Under the pieces are notes generated by a model, which searched no databases, was not told the origin of the DNA, and saw only the letters and a program-made list of their open reading frames with translations. DNA of 64,000 bases from Glaciecola sp. KUL10 (GTDB lineage Bacteria; Pseudomonadota; Gammaproteobacteria; Enterobacterales; Alteromonadaceae): contig NZ_BGNG01000001.1 in the NCBI RefSeq assembly GCF_003203515.1, forward strand, positions 744,001-808,000, written 5' to 3'. The translations under genes were made by a program, and so were the position numbers. Below, piece by piece: positions 51,456 through 62,740 of the stretch (the stretch's first letter is position 1; each line of letters begins with the position of its first letter).

Positions 51456-52643
51456 TTACTTGGTTACAGATTGAGATTTACGCCTAAATACCGCGAAACC
51501 TAATACCGAAAGTATAAAGGAGCCCAACATACTTGGGGAATTAACCTCTGCAACTTCGATACCTGGGCCACTTACTGCCTGGTAATTTAACACTCCATTT
51601 TGAAATGACGCAGACATTGTAAAAAGGCCTGCTTCATATCCCTCGATAGTCTCTTCATCATCAATCGTAGTGTCATCTGCTAGGAAACTCGCAATCAGAG
51701 GCGCCGAATTTGTATTGGTCCGTGTTCCTGTTTTCCCCCCCCTGCCAATAGGGTCACCAAACGCTCCATAAGAGATTATGCATGGGTCAGGCCCAAAAGA
51801 TCCGCAAGATGAGGAGGCGCTCGTATGTACTTCAGTAATGTAACTCAATGTTGCACTTTGGCCCGAAAGAAGTTCTTCAGGAAAAAGCACCTGAAAGTTA
51901 GTTGCTCCCCAATCATAAGTAACTTGTTTGGTACTGTCTTCTGATGAAGTCTTTCTAAAATCTGTTAAAAAATTCTCAATCTGGCTAAACTCTGTGACAA
52001 CTGTATTTCCAGTACTAGTTTCATTGGTGACCAAAGACAAACTGCCGGTTAATGAAAACAGGACGAAATCACCCAGTTCAACTGAAAAATTAAATCTGGA
52101 TTCTGCAACGACCGAACCTGGTGTACCTTGGAAACCTTCATACGTCTCTATACTGTTAAAACTATCGGTCGAGGAAGTACATTCGACCAAATCATCTCCT
52201 GAGCAACCTGTTAAATAAAACCCTAAGCCTGCAGGCACAATTTGAGAGTCTAATAACGGAGTCACAGCTTCATCACCAGTATTAGTGAAAGTGATATCAA
52301 CTACCGTTCTAGAGGATGAACTTGCCAGCGCGCCAAAGGATGCATTGCCATTTTTAAAAAATATCGAGTCTCCCTCAACATCTGAAACACTATCAAACCT
52401 GCCCGCTGAGCCGAATCTTCGACTACCCACCCCTTCAGCAATTTGTGGGTTATCGAAACTAACGCTACCATCTCCGTCGCCTTCTGCTGCTTGATCAAAA
52501 TATGAGCCTGAAGCTGAAGACTCAGTTACTATTGCGATAATGTTTGCATTTGCAAATTGAGATGTAAGTAGCAACGAACCTGCGAATATACTAGAAGATA
52601 AAAGACACGAAACAGCGCTTTTATATTTATGATTGTGTTTCAT
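51456..52643 (-). CDS. Exported protein with PEP-CTERM-like C-terminal sorting tail
   Basis: 395 residues. An N-terminal signal peptide (LLSSSIFAGSLLLTSQFANA) is followed by an Asp/Gly/Ser-rich beta-type extracellular domain with no catalytic motif I recognise. The C-terminus reads VNSPSMLGSFILSVLGFAVFRRKSQ: a short motif, a hydrophobic helix, then RRK. This is the layout of PEP-CTERM signals that exosortase cleaves, though the usual Pro-Glu-Pro is replaced by Asn-Ser-Pro. Four Cys in pairs (TGCSGDDLVEC; SSCGSFGPDPC) suggest disulfides. It is probably cell-surface or matrix-bound. It shares its transcript with the TIR gene. No exosortase gene lies in the window. Confidence 0.7.
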   Translation of the reverse strand: MKHNHKYKSAVSCLLSSSIFAGSLLLTSQFANANIIAIVTESSASGSYFDQAAEGDGDGSVSFDNPQIAEGVGSRRFGSAGRFDSVSDVEGDSIFFKNGNASFGALASSSSRTVVDITFTNTGDEAVTPLLDSQIVPAGLGFYLTGCSGDDLVECTSSTDSFNSIETYEGFQGTPGSVVAESRFNFSVELGDFVLFSLTGSLSLVTNETSTGNTVVTEFSQIENFLTDFRKTSSEDSTKQVTYDWGATNFQVLFPEELLSGQSATLSYITEVHTSASSSCGSFGPDPCIISYGAFGDPIGRGGKTGTRTNTNSAPLIASFLADDTTIDDEETIEGYEAGLFTMSASFQNGVLNYQAVSGPGIEVAEVNSPSMLGSFILSVLGFAVFRRKSQSVTK

Positions 52644-52900
52644 GAGAGCAAAATCCTTTTGTTTATTTTTTATACTTTAGTCTTTGTGCAAGCGCATAGC
52701 AAGTTAAATAAAAATTGGATTTTTAAGTTACGTTAATTTAAAGGACTTACTTGATATAAATAAACATAAAGTACCCGCTTAAATATTTAGCTTTTATTCG
52801 TTGTTATTGACAAGGAAAGTAACAAAGAAAGTAACGAAAATAGAAACAATAAAGGTTTTATTTGAACGACTGTAAGCTAACAAGAACCAGTGATATTCAC

Positions 52901-53197
52901 TCAAGAATCAATGAATAAACGCTCGACTAAACTAAAAACTTCAGCTTGATCATTATCGTTTAATTCATTGTTATCAAAAGCTTCTTGAAGTTGCTCGGTT
53001 AACGCCTGTTTCAAATAAGAAATGTGAACTGATTCATCAGGTACATCAGCCTTTTCAGCTTTTACAATGGCTAAATCAAAATGACCATGTAAATAACTCG
53101 CAATAAACAACTCTTGATCAGTTCCATCTGAGATGAAACTTTCTAACCCAGCTACTATGCTATCAACTTTTGTGTAAAACACTTCTTTTACTGGCAC
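52901..53197 (-). CDS. yfcL: YfcL family protein
   Basis: 98 residues from the GTG at 53197, which has AAGGA ten bases upstream. An upstream GTG at 53242 directly abuts the previous stop but would add 15 unrelated residues. The core DQELFIASYLHGHFDLAI aligns with E. coli YfcL (92 residues), and the C-terminal acidic helix also matches. The function is unknown. In E. coli yfcL neighbours epmC (yfcM), and that link is kept here with one NAD-kinase-like gene in between. It lies downstream in the same operon. Confidence 0.82.
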   Translation of the reverse strand: MPVKEVFYTKVDSIVAGLESFISDGTDQELFIASYLHGHFDLAIVKAEKADVPDESVHISYLKQALTEQLQEAFDNNELNDNDQAEVFSLVERLFIDS

Positions 53198-53242
53198 TAC
53201 TTTGGTTTCCTTTTTGTTATTTATTAAATAAATGAGTGTCAC

Positions 53243-54400
53243 TTACGCAAAATGATACAGCACACGGTCTCTATAACCTGTAATTACTGCAACTGTTCCT
53301 GACATTGCTCTATCTAACTCAATATCACCAGAATCGCAGATTAAAGGCTTTCCATTTAGCTGATTTAACTTATTTTTTGTCGCAACGATTAACAAATTTT
53401 GTTTGCTCGCCCGTCTTATCAACTCACTGCTGATTTGTTGATTGCCGCGACCAAATACATGCCCTTGCCCACCGATAAGTGTGATCACCAGTTTAAAATC
53501 TTGTCCAGTCAGAAGTTTAAGTAATTGTTCAGCTGTTAAATCAGAAGCCACAACAGTTTGCTCTTTTACTAAATCCACACCCAACAATGTATTCTGTAGA
53601 CCTAACTCTTGCATGATAAAGTCGACGGTAGAACCAGACCCCATAACATAATAGGTATCTGGGTTGTCTTGCATTTCATCGATAATTTCAGCTGCAATAT
53701 CAGCAAGCACCAGCTCATCTGATTCTTTTCCGCCCATTTTGACGGCTTGAATATAAGTAAGCTCTTGCGGAACGTTCATTTCACCATAATGCTTAGCAAC
53801 AACTCGACCTTCTCGAAATGCACCTTCATCAATGTCTTTGACTTCCGCTTGCATCAAAGAAACGAGCTCACCTTTTATGACTTGTTCTATAACTCGGCCA
53901 GCACCTTGAGGAGTAATTGCGTAAACCCCACTATGTATTTTACATCCTGCAGGAATACCAACCACGGGAATTGTATTCCCAACAGCATCAAAAATATTCC
54001 TAGCCGTTCCATCTCCTCCCGCAAAAACAATCAAATCAACAGTTTCTTTGCATAGCCTTTGTGCCAATTCAATACTATCGGTACTTTCTGTCTGGGTGCC
54101 AGATTGATAGACTATTTTGTGGTCAAATCCAAGTGTCTCGCACAACGATTGCCCCATTTCATTGTTTGCGGTATATACCACAAAATCATCTACCAAAGCT
54201 TGCAAGCAAGTCAAGGCTGTAGTCGCACGACTCAAGGATTGCTTGACTGCTCCCATAGAAAGTGCTTTTTGCCTAACCTCCTCGCCATCACTACCTTTTA
54301 GCGCAAGTGCACCACCTATTCCAGAAAATGGGTTAACGATTAAACCAAGCTTAAATTTACGTGCTCTAGTGTTATTTCGAGCGCTTTCTATATTAAACAA
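53243..54400 (-). CDS. ATP-NAD kinase family protein (COG3199-like)
   Basis: 385 residues. It has a diacylglycerol/NAD kinase-type fold: LGLIVNPFSGIGG at the N-terminus, LIVFAGGDGTARNIFDAVG near residue 122 as nucleotide-binding loop, and GIPAGCKIHSGVYAITP after it. Unlike NadK it is longer and has an extra C-terminal domain, so it matches the uncharacterised family often annotated as ATP-NAD kinase family. The true substrate is open. It starts at a TTG that overlaps the epmC stop by eight bases. The yfcL region begins immediately after its own stop, so the three are an operon. This is the second NAD-kinase-type gene in the window. Confidence 0.82.
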   Translation of the reverse strand: MFNIESARNNTRARKFKLGLIVNPFSGIGGALALKGSDGEEVRQKALSMGAVKQSLSRATTALTCLQALVDDFVVYTANNEMGQSLCETLGFDHKIVYQSGTQTESTDSIELAQRLCKETVDLIVFAGGDGTARNIFDAVGNTIPVVGIPAGCKIHSGVYAITPQGAGRVIEQVIKGELVSLMQAEVKDIDEGAFREGRVVAKHYGEMNVPQELTYIQAVKMGGKESDELVLADIAAEIIDEMQDNPDTYYVMGSGSTVDFIMQELGLQNTLLGVDLVKEQTVVASDLTAEQLLKLLTGQDFKLVITLIGGQGHVFGRGNQQISSELIRRASKQNLLIVATKNKLNQLNGKPLICDSGDIELDRAMSGTVAVITGYRDRVLYHFA

Positions 54401-55028
54401 ATTGCACCTGCTTTTTTGCGATTACTGTGCTTTTCGAATGAGTTTTTGTGTTACGCCCCCAAGATTGAAGGTCACCCGCGATGGCTGCAAGCTGAGTGTT
54501 TAGATAAGGCGTTTGATAGAAATGATGAAGCGCTATTAAGAAAACAGAAGCGCGCTTCGTAAATCCATTTTTGAGATCTGTTGCATATTGTTGCTGAACT
54601 TGCTGTTCGAATGCCTGAGTATCTTGATAAGAGCCATTTAGATTATCTGCACTGACTCTAAAAGGCTTACCACACGCAGAAGAAAAGGCTAATTCCAGTG
54701 CTTGTGGTTTGACTTCTACCTTTTGAAATGCCAACTGTTGCTCTTTGTTTCTTCCGTCTGGCGAGTACCAATAGCCGTAGTCTTCTAACGTTCGGCGACG
54801 GGGGCCTGCGATGCACCAATGCGCAATTTCGTGCAAGGCACTAGCAAAGTAGTCATGGCTATAGTGAATTTCTGCTAGTTGTCCATTTTTTTCTGGGATA
54901 TATAGTGGTTCGTCAGCGAATCCTTGCAGACATGTTCTAAATTCAACGGCAAAACAATTATTGAAGATTCGTTGCAAATCTAGGTGATTAAATTTTTCAA
55001 CAACGTCTCTACTTTGCATAACATTCAC
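54393..55028 (-). CDS. epmC: Elongation factor P hydroxylase EpmC
   Basis: 211 residues. The metal-binding and active-site segment ALHEIAHWCIAGPRRRTLEDYGYWYSPDGR (near residues 64-94) matches E. coli EpmC (YfcM) closely, and VEVKPQALELAFSSACG after it is also conserved. It hydroxylates the modified Lys of EF-P, the last step after EpmA and EpmB. It is slightly longer at the C-terminus than the E. coli protein (about 180) and heads the epmC - NAD-kinase-like - yfcL operon. Confidence 0.93.
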   Translation of the reverse strand: MNVMQSRDVVEKFNHLDLQRIFNNCFAVEFRTCLQGFADEPLYIPEKNGQLAEIHYSHDYFASALHEIAHWCIAGPRRRTLEDYGYWYSPDGRNKEQQLAFQKVEVKPQALELAFSSACGKPFRVSADNLNGSYQDTQAFEQQVQQQYATDLKNGFTKRASVFLIALHHFYQTPYLNTQLAAIAGDLQSWGRNTKTHSKSTVIAKKQVQFV

Positions 55029-55169
55029 TTATTACATTGCTTTGTTTTGATTCAGTTCGAAAGAAGGTAATCAAGGTTTTACCCTGCCCCCTCTTCTTTA
55101 ACAAGGCTTTCATTATAACGCAAACGGTCGTAATCTATGACTATTATTTGAAGTATTAATGATTACTCA

Positions 55170-55661
55170 ATGACCAAAAAAGCGGATTACCCAGCTCTCA
55201 AAACAAATTGGTTCTATAAAGATCCTTTTGTGATCAAATGGAAGATAGACGAAGCCAGTATTGATCATTACCAACACGTCAATAATGTAGCTTATTTGAG
55301 CCAATTAGAATCGCTAGCATGGGCACATTCGAACTCACTTGGCCTTGCATTTTCTGACTATCAAAACGCTAACCGAGCTATGGTGATTAGCAAACATGAA
55401 TTGCATTATTTACAAGCATGTCACTTAAACGATGAAATCGCATGTGCGACGTGGATTGTTAAATGTGACTATAAATTTCGTCTGTCGAGAGCTTTTCAAT
55501 TTATCAATGTAAAAACACGTAAAACTGTCTTTAAAGCACATACAGATTTTATTAGTTGTACATTGGATACTGGCCGCCCTAAACCAATGCCTGATTTATT
55601 TCAAAAAATATACGGTGAGGCTTGCATCCATCTTGAAGTTGCGAGCGTCCCCAATGAATAA
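55170..55661 (+). CDS. Hotdog-fold acyl-CoA thioesterase
   Basis: 163 residues. A single hotdog domain is preceded by a short N-terminal extension. The FVIKWKIDEASIDHYQHVNNVAYLSQLES segment (about 20-48) matches the 4-hydroxybenzoyl-CoA thioesterase / YbgC-like family, with the Asp/His-rich DHYQHVNN loop near the active site. Substrate class and pathway cannot be fixed. It is divergent from epmC and overlaps the following protease gene by eight bases, so both are in one transcript. Confidence 0.8.
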   Translation: MTKKADYPALKTNWFYKDPFVIKWKIDEASIDHYQHVNNVAYLSQLESLAWAHSNSLGLAFSDYQNANRAMVISKHELHYLQACHLNDEIACATWIVKCDYKFRLSRAFQFINVKTRKTVFKAHTDFISCTLDTGRPKPMPDLFQKIYGEACIHLEVASVPNE

Positions 55662-56808
55662 ACTGCTTGTAATATTGTTATTGTCATCCCTAGCATTAAA
55701 TTATGTATTGCTAAGTAGCGATAGTAAGCTAGGAAAGCAATTACGCCCAAAAGAAAGCGCTACGCCAGAAAATGTATTAACAGAGTTAACGCAACATGCT
55801 GCCGATGTTAAAGACACACAAAGGAAACAAGAAGGATCCCTTCGGACGAAAACGCCAGCAGGTATTAAGTCTGACGAATTTAATCGTTTAAACAATTTGT
55901 TCAATGATGAAAACTATTTAGACTTAGAGTTAGCGCTTCGAGATTTTTTAAACCAGAACCCTTTTCACGAAGAAGCACTATTGCTCGAAGCACAATTGAT
56001 TATGCGCACCGAAACCCTTAATTATGCGTTGACTCATTACTATGAATTGCTTGACCGATCTTTGTCATCATCAAATAAAGATAAAGTACAAAGTATCATT
56101 GACCAACAAACCACAAAAGTGATCCAACAGCTGACAGGAGATGGCGCTTGGGAAATTCTGGCTACCTTTTTAGAACCTCTTCTACAAATTGATCCGCTCA
56201 ATCAAAATTATATTTTAAGTTTGGCCCGTGCCTACGGTATGCAAGAGCAAAACTCTTTAATGGAAAATGTACTAGCGTCAATGCGCTTTGATCACCCACG
56301 TGCGCAACGCTTGCGCAGTCAAATCGCTCAACGTCTTGAATCGCGAAACACAAGCGCTCAGGAAAGCCAAACCGCGGCTGATAATTCACAAGATAAAAAT
56401 TGGCAAGGCGATTCTTTTAGTCAACCACCGGATGCTGTGGCTAGATTGAGTAATAATAATCAGTTAATTACGCGTGTTGTTTTAGCAGAACAAACAACCG
56501 TTATGCTATTAGACACTGGTGCTTCGACCACTGCGGTTAAGGCCAGTGTGATCAATAGAATTGACAATGATGACAAGGACTTTATCGGATACTTTAACGT
56601 TCAGACAGCGGGTGGCAGTATCAGAGCACCTCTGTACCGATTGTCCTATCTACAAATCGGCGAGAGTCAGTTTAATCAAGTATCAGTGCTTGCCTTACCC
56701 GATGATGCAATGACGAAGTTTGATGGTTTACTTGGAATGAACATATTAAAAGCATACGAAATGACATTTGACCAATCACAGCAACTAATGCGACTGGTCA
56801 AAAAATAG
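55654..56808 (+). CDS. Membrane-anchored retropepsin-like aspartic protease with TPR-like region
   Basis: About 384 residues from the ATG at 55654, which overlaps the thioesterase stop (ATGAATAA). The N-terminal hydrophobic anchor is LLVILLLSSLALNYVLL. A helical TPR-like part (about 75-230) follows, then a Gln/Ser-rich linker (about 230-265). The clan AA protease domain has catalytic Asp287 in MLLDTGASTTAV and the family's GLLGMNIL close to the C-terminus. Retropepsin-like enzymes work as dimers with one Asp per monomer. It probably acts in the periplasm; the substrate is unknown. Confidence 0.85.
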   Translation: MNKLLVILLLSSLALNYVLLSSDSKLGKQLRPKESATPENVLTELTQHAADVKDTQRKQEGSLRTKTPAGIKSDEFNRLNNLFNDENYLDLELALRDFLNQNPFHEEALLLEAQLIMRTETLNYALTHYYELLDRSLSSSNKDKVQSIIDQQTTKVIQQLTGDGAWEILATFLEPLLQIDPLNQNYILSLARAYGMQEQNSLMENVLASMRFDHPRAQRLRSQIAQRLESRNTSAQESQTAADNSQDKNWQGDSFSQPPDAVARLSNNNQLITRVVLAEQTTVMLLDTGASTTAVKASVINRIDNDDKDFIGYFNVQTAGGSIRAPLYRLSYLQIGESQFNQVSVLALPDDAMTKFDGLLGMNILKAYEMTFDQSQQLMRLVKK

Positions 56809-56825
56809 ACACACTTACACTATAA

Positions 56826-58946
<2,121 letters not shown>

Positions 58947-58998
58947 TCAACAATTCGCTTTGCGTGGTGCTATTATTCAAAAGGACTTTATAAAGCCC

Positions 58999-59709
58999 TT
59001 AATCAACGATGTTAGTGGGCATGTCTTGGCGCACTTCCTGCCAAATTTTACCACTCTCGATACCGTACTTACGCACGACAGCGATAACTCGATCGCTTTC
59101 TCCACTTTCGAGTACCAACAAAAGTTGTTTGTAGTAATCAGTGGCAACACTACGAGCGCTCTGGTGAGAGAAGAAGTAACCACCAATTCGTGCATAAATC
59201 CCTTTGAAACCGTTCATCATGAGCACATAAACTGGGTTATTTGAGGCAAACGCTAAGTCGTGATGCATTTGATAGTCATGTTGCGCAAAGGCTTTACCTT
59301 CTTGTTCGACGGTTTCGTAGCGCTTAATAATGTTTACACATTGGTCTGGGTTCTGCCTAAAGGCGGCACGCATGAAAACTGCGCTTAAGTTGGTGCGAGC
59401 AGATAATAGGTTGTCGACTAATTGAGGACGACCGTCCTGGTCAAGTCGGGCAAGGGTTTCTAATATGTTTAAACCACAAGTCTCCCAAAAGTTATTCACT
59501 TTAGTCGGCTTTCCGTGCTGAATAGTTAGCCATCCATCGCGCGCAAGCCTTTGTAAAACTTCTCTAAGAGTTGTGCGGGTCACGCCGATTAGCTCAGAAA
59601 GCTCGCGCTCTGCAGGAAGTATTGTGCCAGGAGGAAACCGCCCACTCCAAATGGATTCAACAATATATTCCTCGGCAAACCCAGCTGGGCTTTGTGACTT
59701 ATAAATCAT
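58999..59709 (-). CDS. fadR: Fatty acid metabolism regulator FadR
   Basis: 236 residues, GntR family. The N-terminal winged helix (about 8-75) contains [36 protein letters not shown], nearly identical in pattern to E. coli FadR. A C-terminal acyl-CoA-binding helical domain (about 80-230) follows. It represses fad genes and activates fabA/fabB until long-chain acyl-CoA releases it. It stands next to fadH, a likely target. In E. coli fadR is close to nhaB and dsbB; here dsbB lies 4.2 kb away with a sugar-acid cluster between. Confidence 0.95.
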   Translation of the reverse strand: MIYKSQSPAGFAEEYIVESIWSGRFPPGTILPAERELSELIGVTRTTLREVLQRLARDGWLTIQHGKPTKVNNFWETCGLNILETLARLDQDGRPQLVDNLLSARTNLSAVFMRAAFRQNPDQCVNIIKRYETVEQEGKAFAQHDYQMHHDLAFASNNPVYVLMMNGFKGIYARIGGYFFSHQSARSVATDYYKQLLLVLESGESDRVIAVVRKYGIESGKIWQEVRQDMPTNIVD

Positions 59710-59977
59710 GCATTACTCAAAGCGTTATAACAAAATATTAACTCATTGTACCAGATGAAAAAAACAAGGGAAGTAATATTCTTATTCATGACCGATTCGG
59801 CCACACACAAATCAGTTGAGATAGCGAATAGAATTGGATTTGGGACGCAAATCTTCAAGGTAATTTGAAGGGCACTTGCATACTTATGTCACTACTCGTA
59901 AAAACTAACAATAACAGGACTTAACCAAAAAGCGCTATGCTACTTCAACTATGTCGATTGCCTGCAAAGTTAAGTAA

Positions 59978-60877
59978 TTATTGCATTGCATCAACTATCC
60001 ATTCAGCCAATGCTTTTACTCGTTGAAGTCTAAATTTGCTTGGTGGGTATACGAGATGGCAAGGACTCTTACTTTGATTCCAAGGTTTGAGCACAGCCAC
60101 TAGCTCGCCAGATTCGAGACTGTCTTTAACGTATATAGACGGCAGACGCGAAAACCCCAAACCGGCCTTACAAGCAGCCATCATCACATGCCCATTGGCG
60201 CTGGTTAGGCAACTGTCTACTTTTAGCTCGTATTCCTCACGCATTTTCGGTGAATTGGGATCGGCTTTGACAAACTGCCACTTTGAAATACTGCCTGAAA
60301 TGGTTTGGTGATTGACGAGCTGATTTGGATGAGAGGGACAACCATATTTTTTTAAGTACTCTGGGCTTGCAACCAAAGTAGGCGTATACCAACACAAGTG
60401 CCTTGCTATTAGACTCGAGTCATCTAACTCGCCCATTCTGATAGCAAGGTCGTAGCGACTTGCAATCAAGTCTCGATGGTCTGAACTAAAATCTAGGTTA
60501 ACCTTAATGTTGGGATGCATCTTCATAAATTGGATCACGGCCGGCGCTATGTATTGCTCGCCAATCACTCCACCTACCGAAGTTAGGTTTATTTCGCCGC
60601 GAAGTAAATTCTTCGTCTCAAGTAAATTGAGCTCAGCATTGTTAATTATTTTTATCGCTAGTTGACACTCCTTCAGAAATCCCTCACCAACAGCGCTCAA
60701 GGTTAGCTGACGTGTCGTACGCAAGAATAATTGGATCTGGTAGTACTGCTCTAATTTTTTAATTTGTTGACTTAAATGCGCTTTAGAACAGCCCAGTTGT
60801 TCAGCTGCCATCGTCAAACTTTTATTTTCAGCAACAGCGATAAATGATGCGATATGTTTGAGCATGTCTGTTTTCAT
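59978..60877 (-). CDS. LysR-type transcriptional regulator
   Basis: 299 residues. The N-terminal winged HTH (about 1-60) is LKHIASFIAVAENKSLTMAAEQLGCSKAHLSQQIKKLE. The effector domain follows, with ATRYDLAIRMGELDDSSLIARHL-like features (IASRYDLAIRMGEL near residue 143) as in the CrgA/DsdC-like group. It is divergent from the aldo/keto reductase gene with an 87-base gap, the usual layout for a regulator and its target. ATTG-ATAAA-CAAT (60905-60917), a T-N11-A-type motif in the gap, could be its box. The inducer is unknown. Confidence 0.87.
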   Translation of the reverse strand: MKTDMLKHIASFIAVAENKSLTMAAEQLGCSKAHLSQQIKKLEQYYQIQLFLRTTRQLTLSAVGEGFLKECQLAIKIINNAELNLLETKNLLRGEINLTSVGGVIGEQYIAPAVIQFMKMHPNIKVNLDFSSDHRDLIASRYDLAIRMGELDDSSLIARHLCWYTPTLVASPEYLKKYGCPSHPNQLVNHQTISGSISKWQFVKADPNSPKMREEYELKVDSCLTSANGHVMMAACKAGLGFSRLPSIYVKDSLESGELVAVLKPWNQSKSPCHLVYPPSKFRLQRVKALAEWIVDAMQ

Positions 60878-60964
60878 ATATAAACAGTCTTTTTATTTGT
60901 ATGCATTGATAAACAATAACACAGCCTCTAGAGTTTCGTTAATACAATTCATTAGGACGCTTAT

Positions 60965-61987
60965 ATGCAAAACAAACAGTCTTTATCCTCATCATACGAC
61001 CACAAAATCCCCCACCGACCACTAGGCAAAAGTGGCTATTTAGTGTCGGAAATTGGTTTGGGGTGCTGGCAACTCGGTGGCGATTTTGGTCCGGTAAGTA
61101 AGCAACAGGTAAACACTATCTTAAACGCCGCAGACGAATCGGGTGTTAGTTTTTGGGATACTGCAGATGTTTATGGCAGCGGACAAAGTGAGCAATGGAT
61201 TGGCGATTGGTGCAAATCGAACGCAAAGCAAAGAATTATAGGTACCAAATTTGGACGCAATGATAGTTTATACCCCAACGGCTATACTCCAGAAAACATT
61301 CGTAAAAGTATTGAAGGCTCATTGGAGCGCTTGCAACTATCGAGTATTCCACTTATTCAATTGCATTGTATTCCGGAAGAAATGCTTAACGACGACATTC
61401 TTTGGCATTGCCTTGACGACTTAACGCGTGAAGGGCTAGTGGACAATGTTGCCGCAAGTGTTGAAACTATCGAACAAGCGCATACTTGCCTTGGCATTCC
61501 GGCCATTACTTCACTGCAGATAATCTTAAATATTTTTAGACAAGATGCTTGTGAAACTCTCCTAGCTGCGGCAAAAGATGCTGATGTTGGCATACTCGCG
61601 CGCCTCCCCTTAGCAAGCGGCTTGTTGAGCGGAAAAATGAATAAAAACACTGTATTTTCAAATAGTGATCATCGTAATTACAATCGTGATGGCAATGCCT
61701 TTAGCGTAGGCGAAACATTCTCAGGTTTACCCTATGCTAAGGGGTTAGAATTAGTTGAGTTAATACGCGAACTGGTGCCCGATGGGATGTCAATGTCTCA
61801 GTTTGCCTTGCGCTGGTGTTTGGATCAACATGGTGTTTCCAGTGTATTGGCGGGTGCTTCTTCACCAGAGCAAGTAAGAGATAATGCAGCAGCAAGTACA
61901 AATCCGCCGTTGCCGCAATCTACGCACCAAGCGCTTGCGGATTTATACATACAAAAAATAAGACCATATATTAGAGGCAAGATTTAA
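60965..61987 (+). CDS. Aldo/keto reductase
   Basis: 340 residues. TIM-barrel AKR with the full tetrad: Asp and Tyr in FWDTADVYGSGQSE near residues 60-65, Lys in IGTKFGRN near 92, His in IQLHCIPEE near 130. The C-terminal cofactor-type SVLAGASSPEQV is near 296. It reduces sugar aldehydes or similar with NAD(P)H. It is the first of three oxidoreductase genes with short gaps (39 and 3 bases), so an operon under the LysR regulator is likely. The exact substrate is not apparent. Confidence 0.88.
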   Translation: MQNKQSLSSSYDHKIPHRPLGKSGYLVSEIGLGCWQLGGDFGPVSKQQVNTILNAADESGVSFWDTADVYGSGQSEQWIGDWCKSNAKQRIIGTKFGRNDSLYPNGYTPENIRKSIEGSLERLQLSSIPLIQLHCIPEEMLNDDILWHCLDDLTREGLVDNVAASVETIEQAHTCLGIPAITSLQIILNIFRQDACETLLAAAKDADVGILARLPLASGLLSGKMNKNTVFSNSDHRNYNRDGNAFSVGETFSGLPYAKGLELVELIRELVPDGMSMSQFALRWCLDQHGVSSVLAGASSPEQVRDNAAASTNPPLPQSTHQALADLYIQKIRPYIRGKI

Positions 61988-62026
61988 TTTACGCCACGTT
62001 AATCTAAAGAACACACAGGAAGCAAA

Positions 62027-62737
62027 ATGAGCGAGATTAAAAATAAATGGGCATTTGTCACGGGTGCAAGTCGAGGTATAGGCCAGCAAATAGCAATTGG
62101 CCTAGCATCAAAAGGCGTCAACTTGGTACTGCACTCTAGCGCGGTAGCAAACCAAGAAAAAACGTTGGCACTATTGAACAATTTCGATATCAACATTCGA
62201 CAGGTGGCTTGTGATTTAAGTCAGCCAGATGCAATTAGCCAATGCATAGAGCAAGCTGAAAAAGTAAGTGGTGGTATAGACATAATTTATAATAACGCAG
62301 CCATAATGACTCAGTTTATCGATTTATATAACGTTCCAGTCGAAGATTATCATATAAGCTTCCAAATAAATGTGTTGGCCGTTATCCAAATTTGCAATTA
62401 TTTTTCGCAGCATATGAAGACCCGTGGTTACGGTCGTATCATAAATGTCACATCGGGGATCAAAGATACGCCAAATCTAGACGCCTACAGCATTACAAAA
62501 GCGGCTCTGGACAAGTACACTAGAGACTTAGCAGTGAAACTAGCAAATACTGGCGTTTTGGCAAATCTACTTGATCCAGGATGGTGTCGCACAGATTTAG
62601 GCGGCCCAGATGCGATGAACGATGTAAGGTCGGTACTGCCTGGTGCACTAGTTCCTGCGATGTTAGGCAAACAAGGCGACGAAGAGCCTCGGGGAATGCT
62701 ATTTGCTGCGCAAGATTACAGCGGTATAAGTTGGTAA
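62027..62737 (+). CDS. Short-chain dehydrogenase/reductase
   Basis: 236 residues. The cofactor motif is TGASRGIGQQIA (about 13-24), with NNAA near 90 and the catalytic Ser-Tyr-Lys in NVTSGIKDTPNLDAYSITKAAL (near 143-162). A classical SDR of 3-oxoacyl-ACP-reductase type by fold, but it sits in the sugar-acid module, not with fab genes. It is followed after three bases by the YiaK-like gene, with AGGAAGCAAA before its ATG. The substrate is unknown. Confidence 0.86.
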   Translation: MSEIKNKWAFVTGASRGIGQQIAIGLASKGVNLVLHSSAVANQEKTLALLNNFDINIRQVACDLSQPDAISQCIEQAEKVSGGIDIIYNNAAIMTQFIDLYNVPVEDYHISFQINVLAVIQICNYFSQHMKTRGYGRIINVTSGIKDTPNLDAYSITKAALDKYTRDLAVKLANTGVLANLLDPGWCRTDLGGPDAMNDVRSVLPGALVPAMLGKQGDEEPRGMLFAAQDYSGISW

Positions 62738-62740
62738 TTT

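Noticed and set aside
59710-59977. Possible small gene between fadR and the LysR gene
   Set aside because: No frame with a ribosome site or credible length in this 268-base gap; it looks like promoter and trailer sequence.
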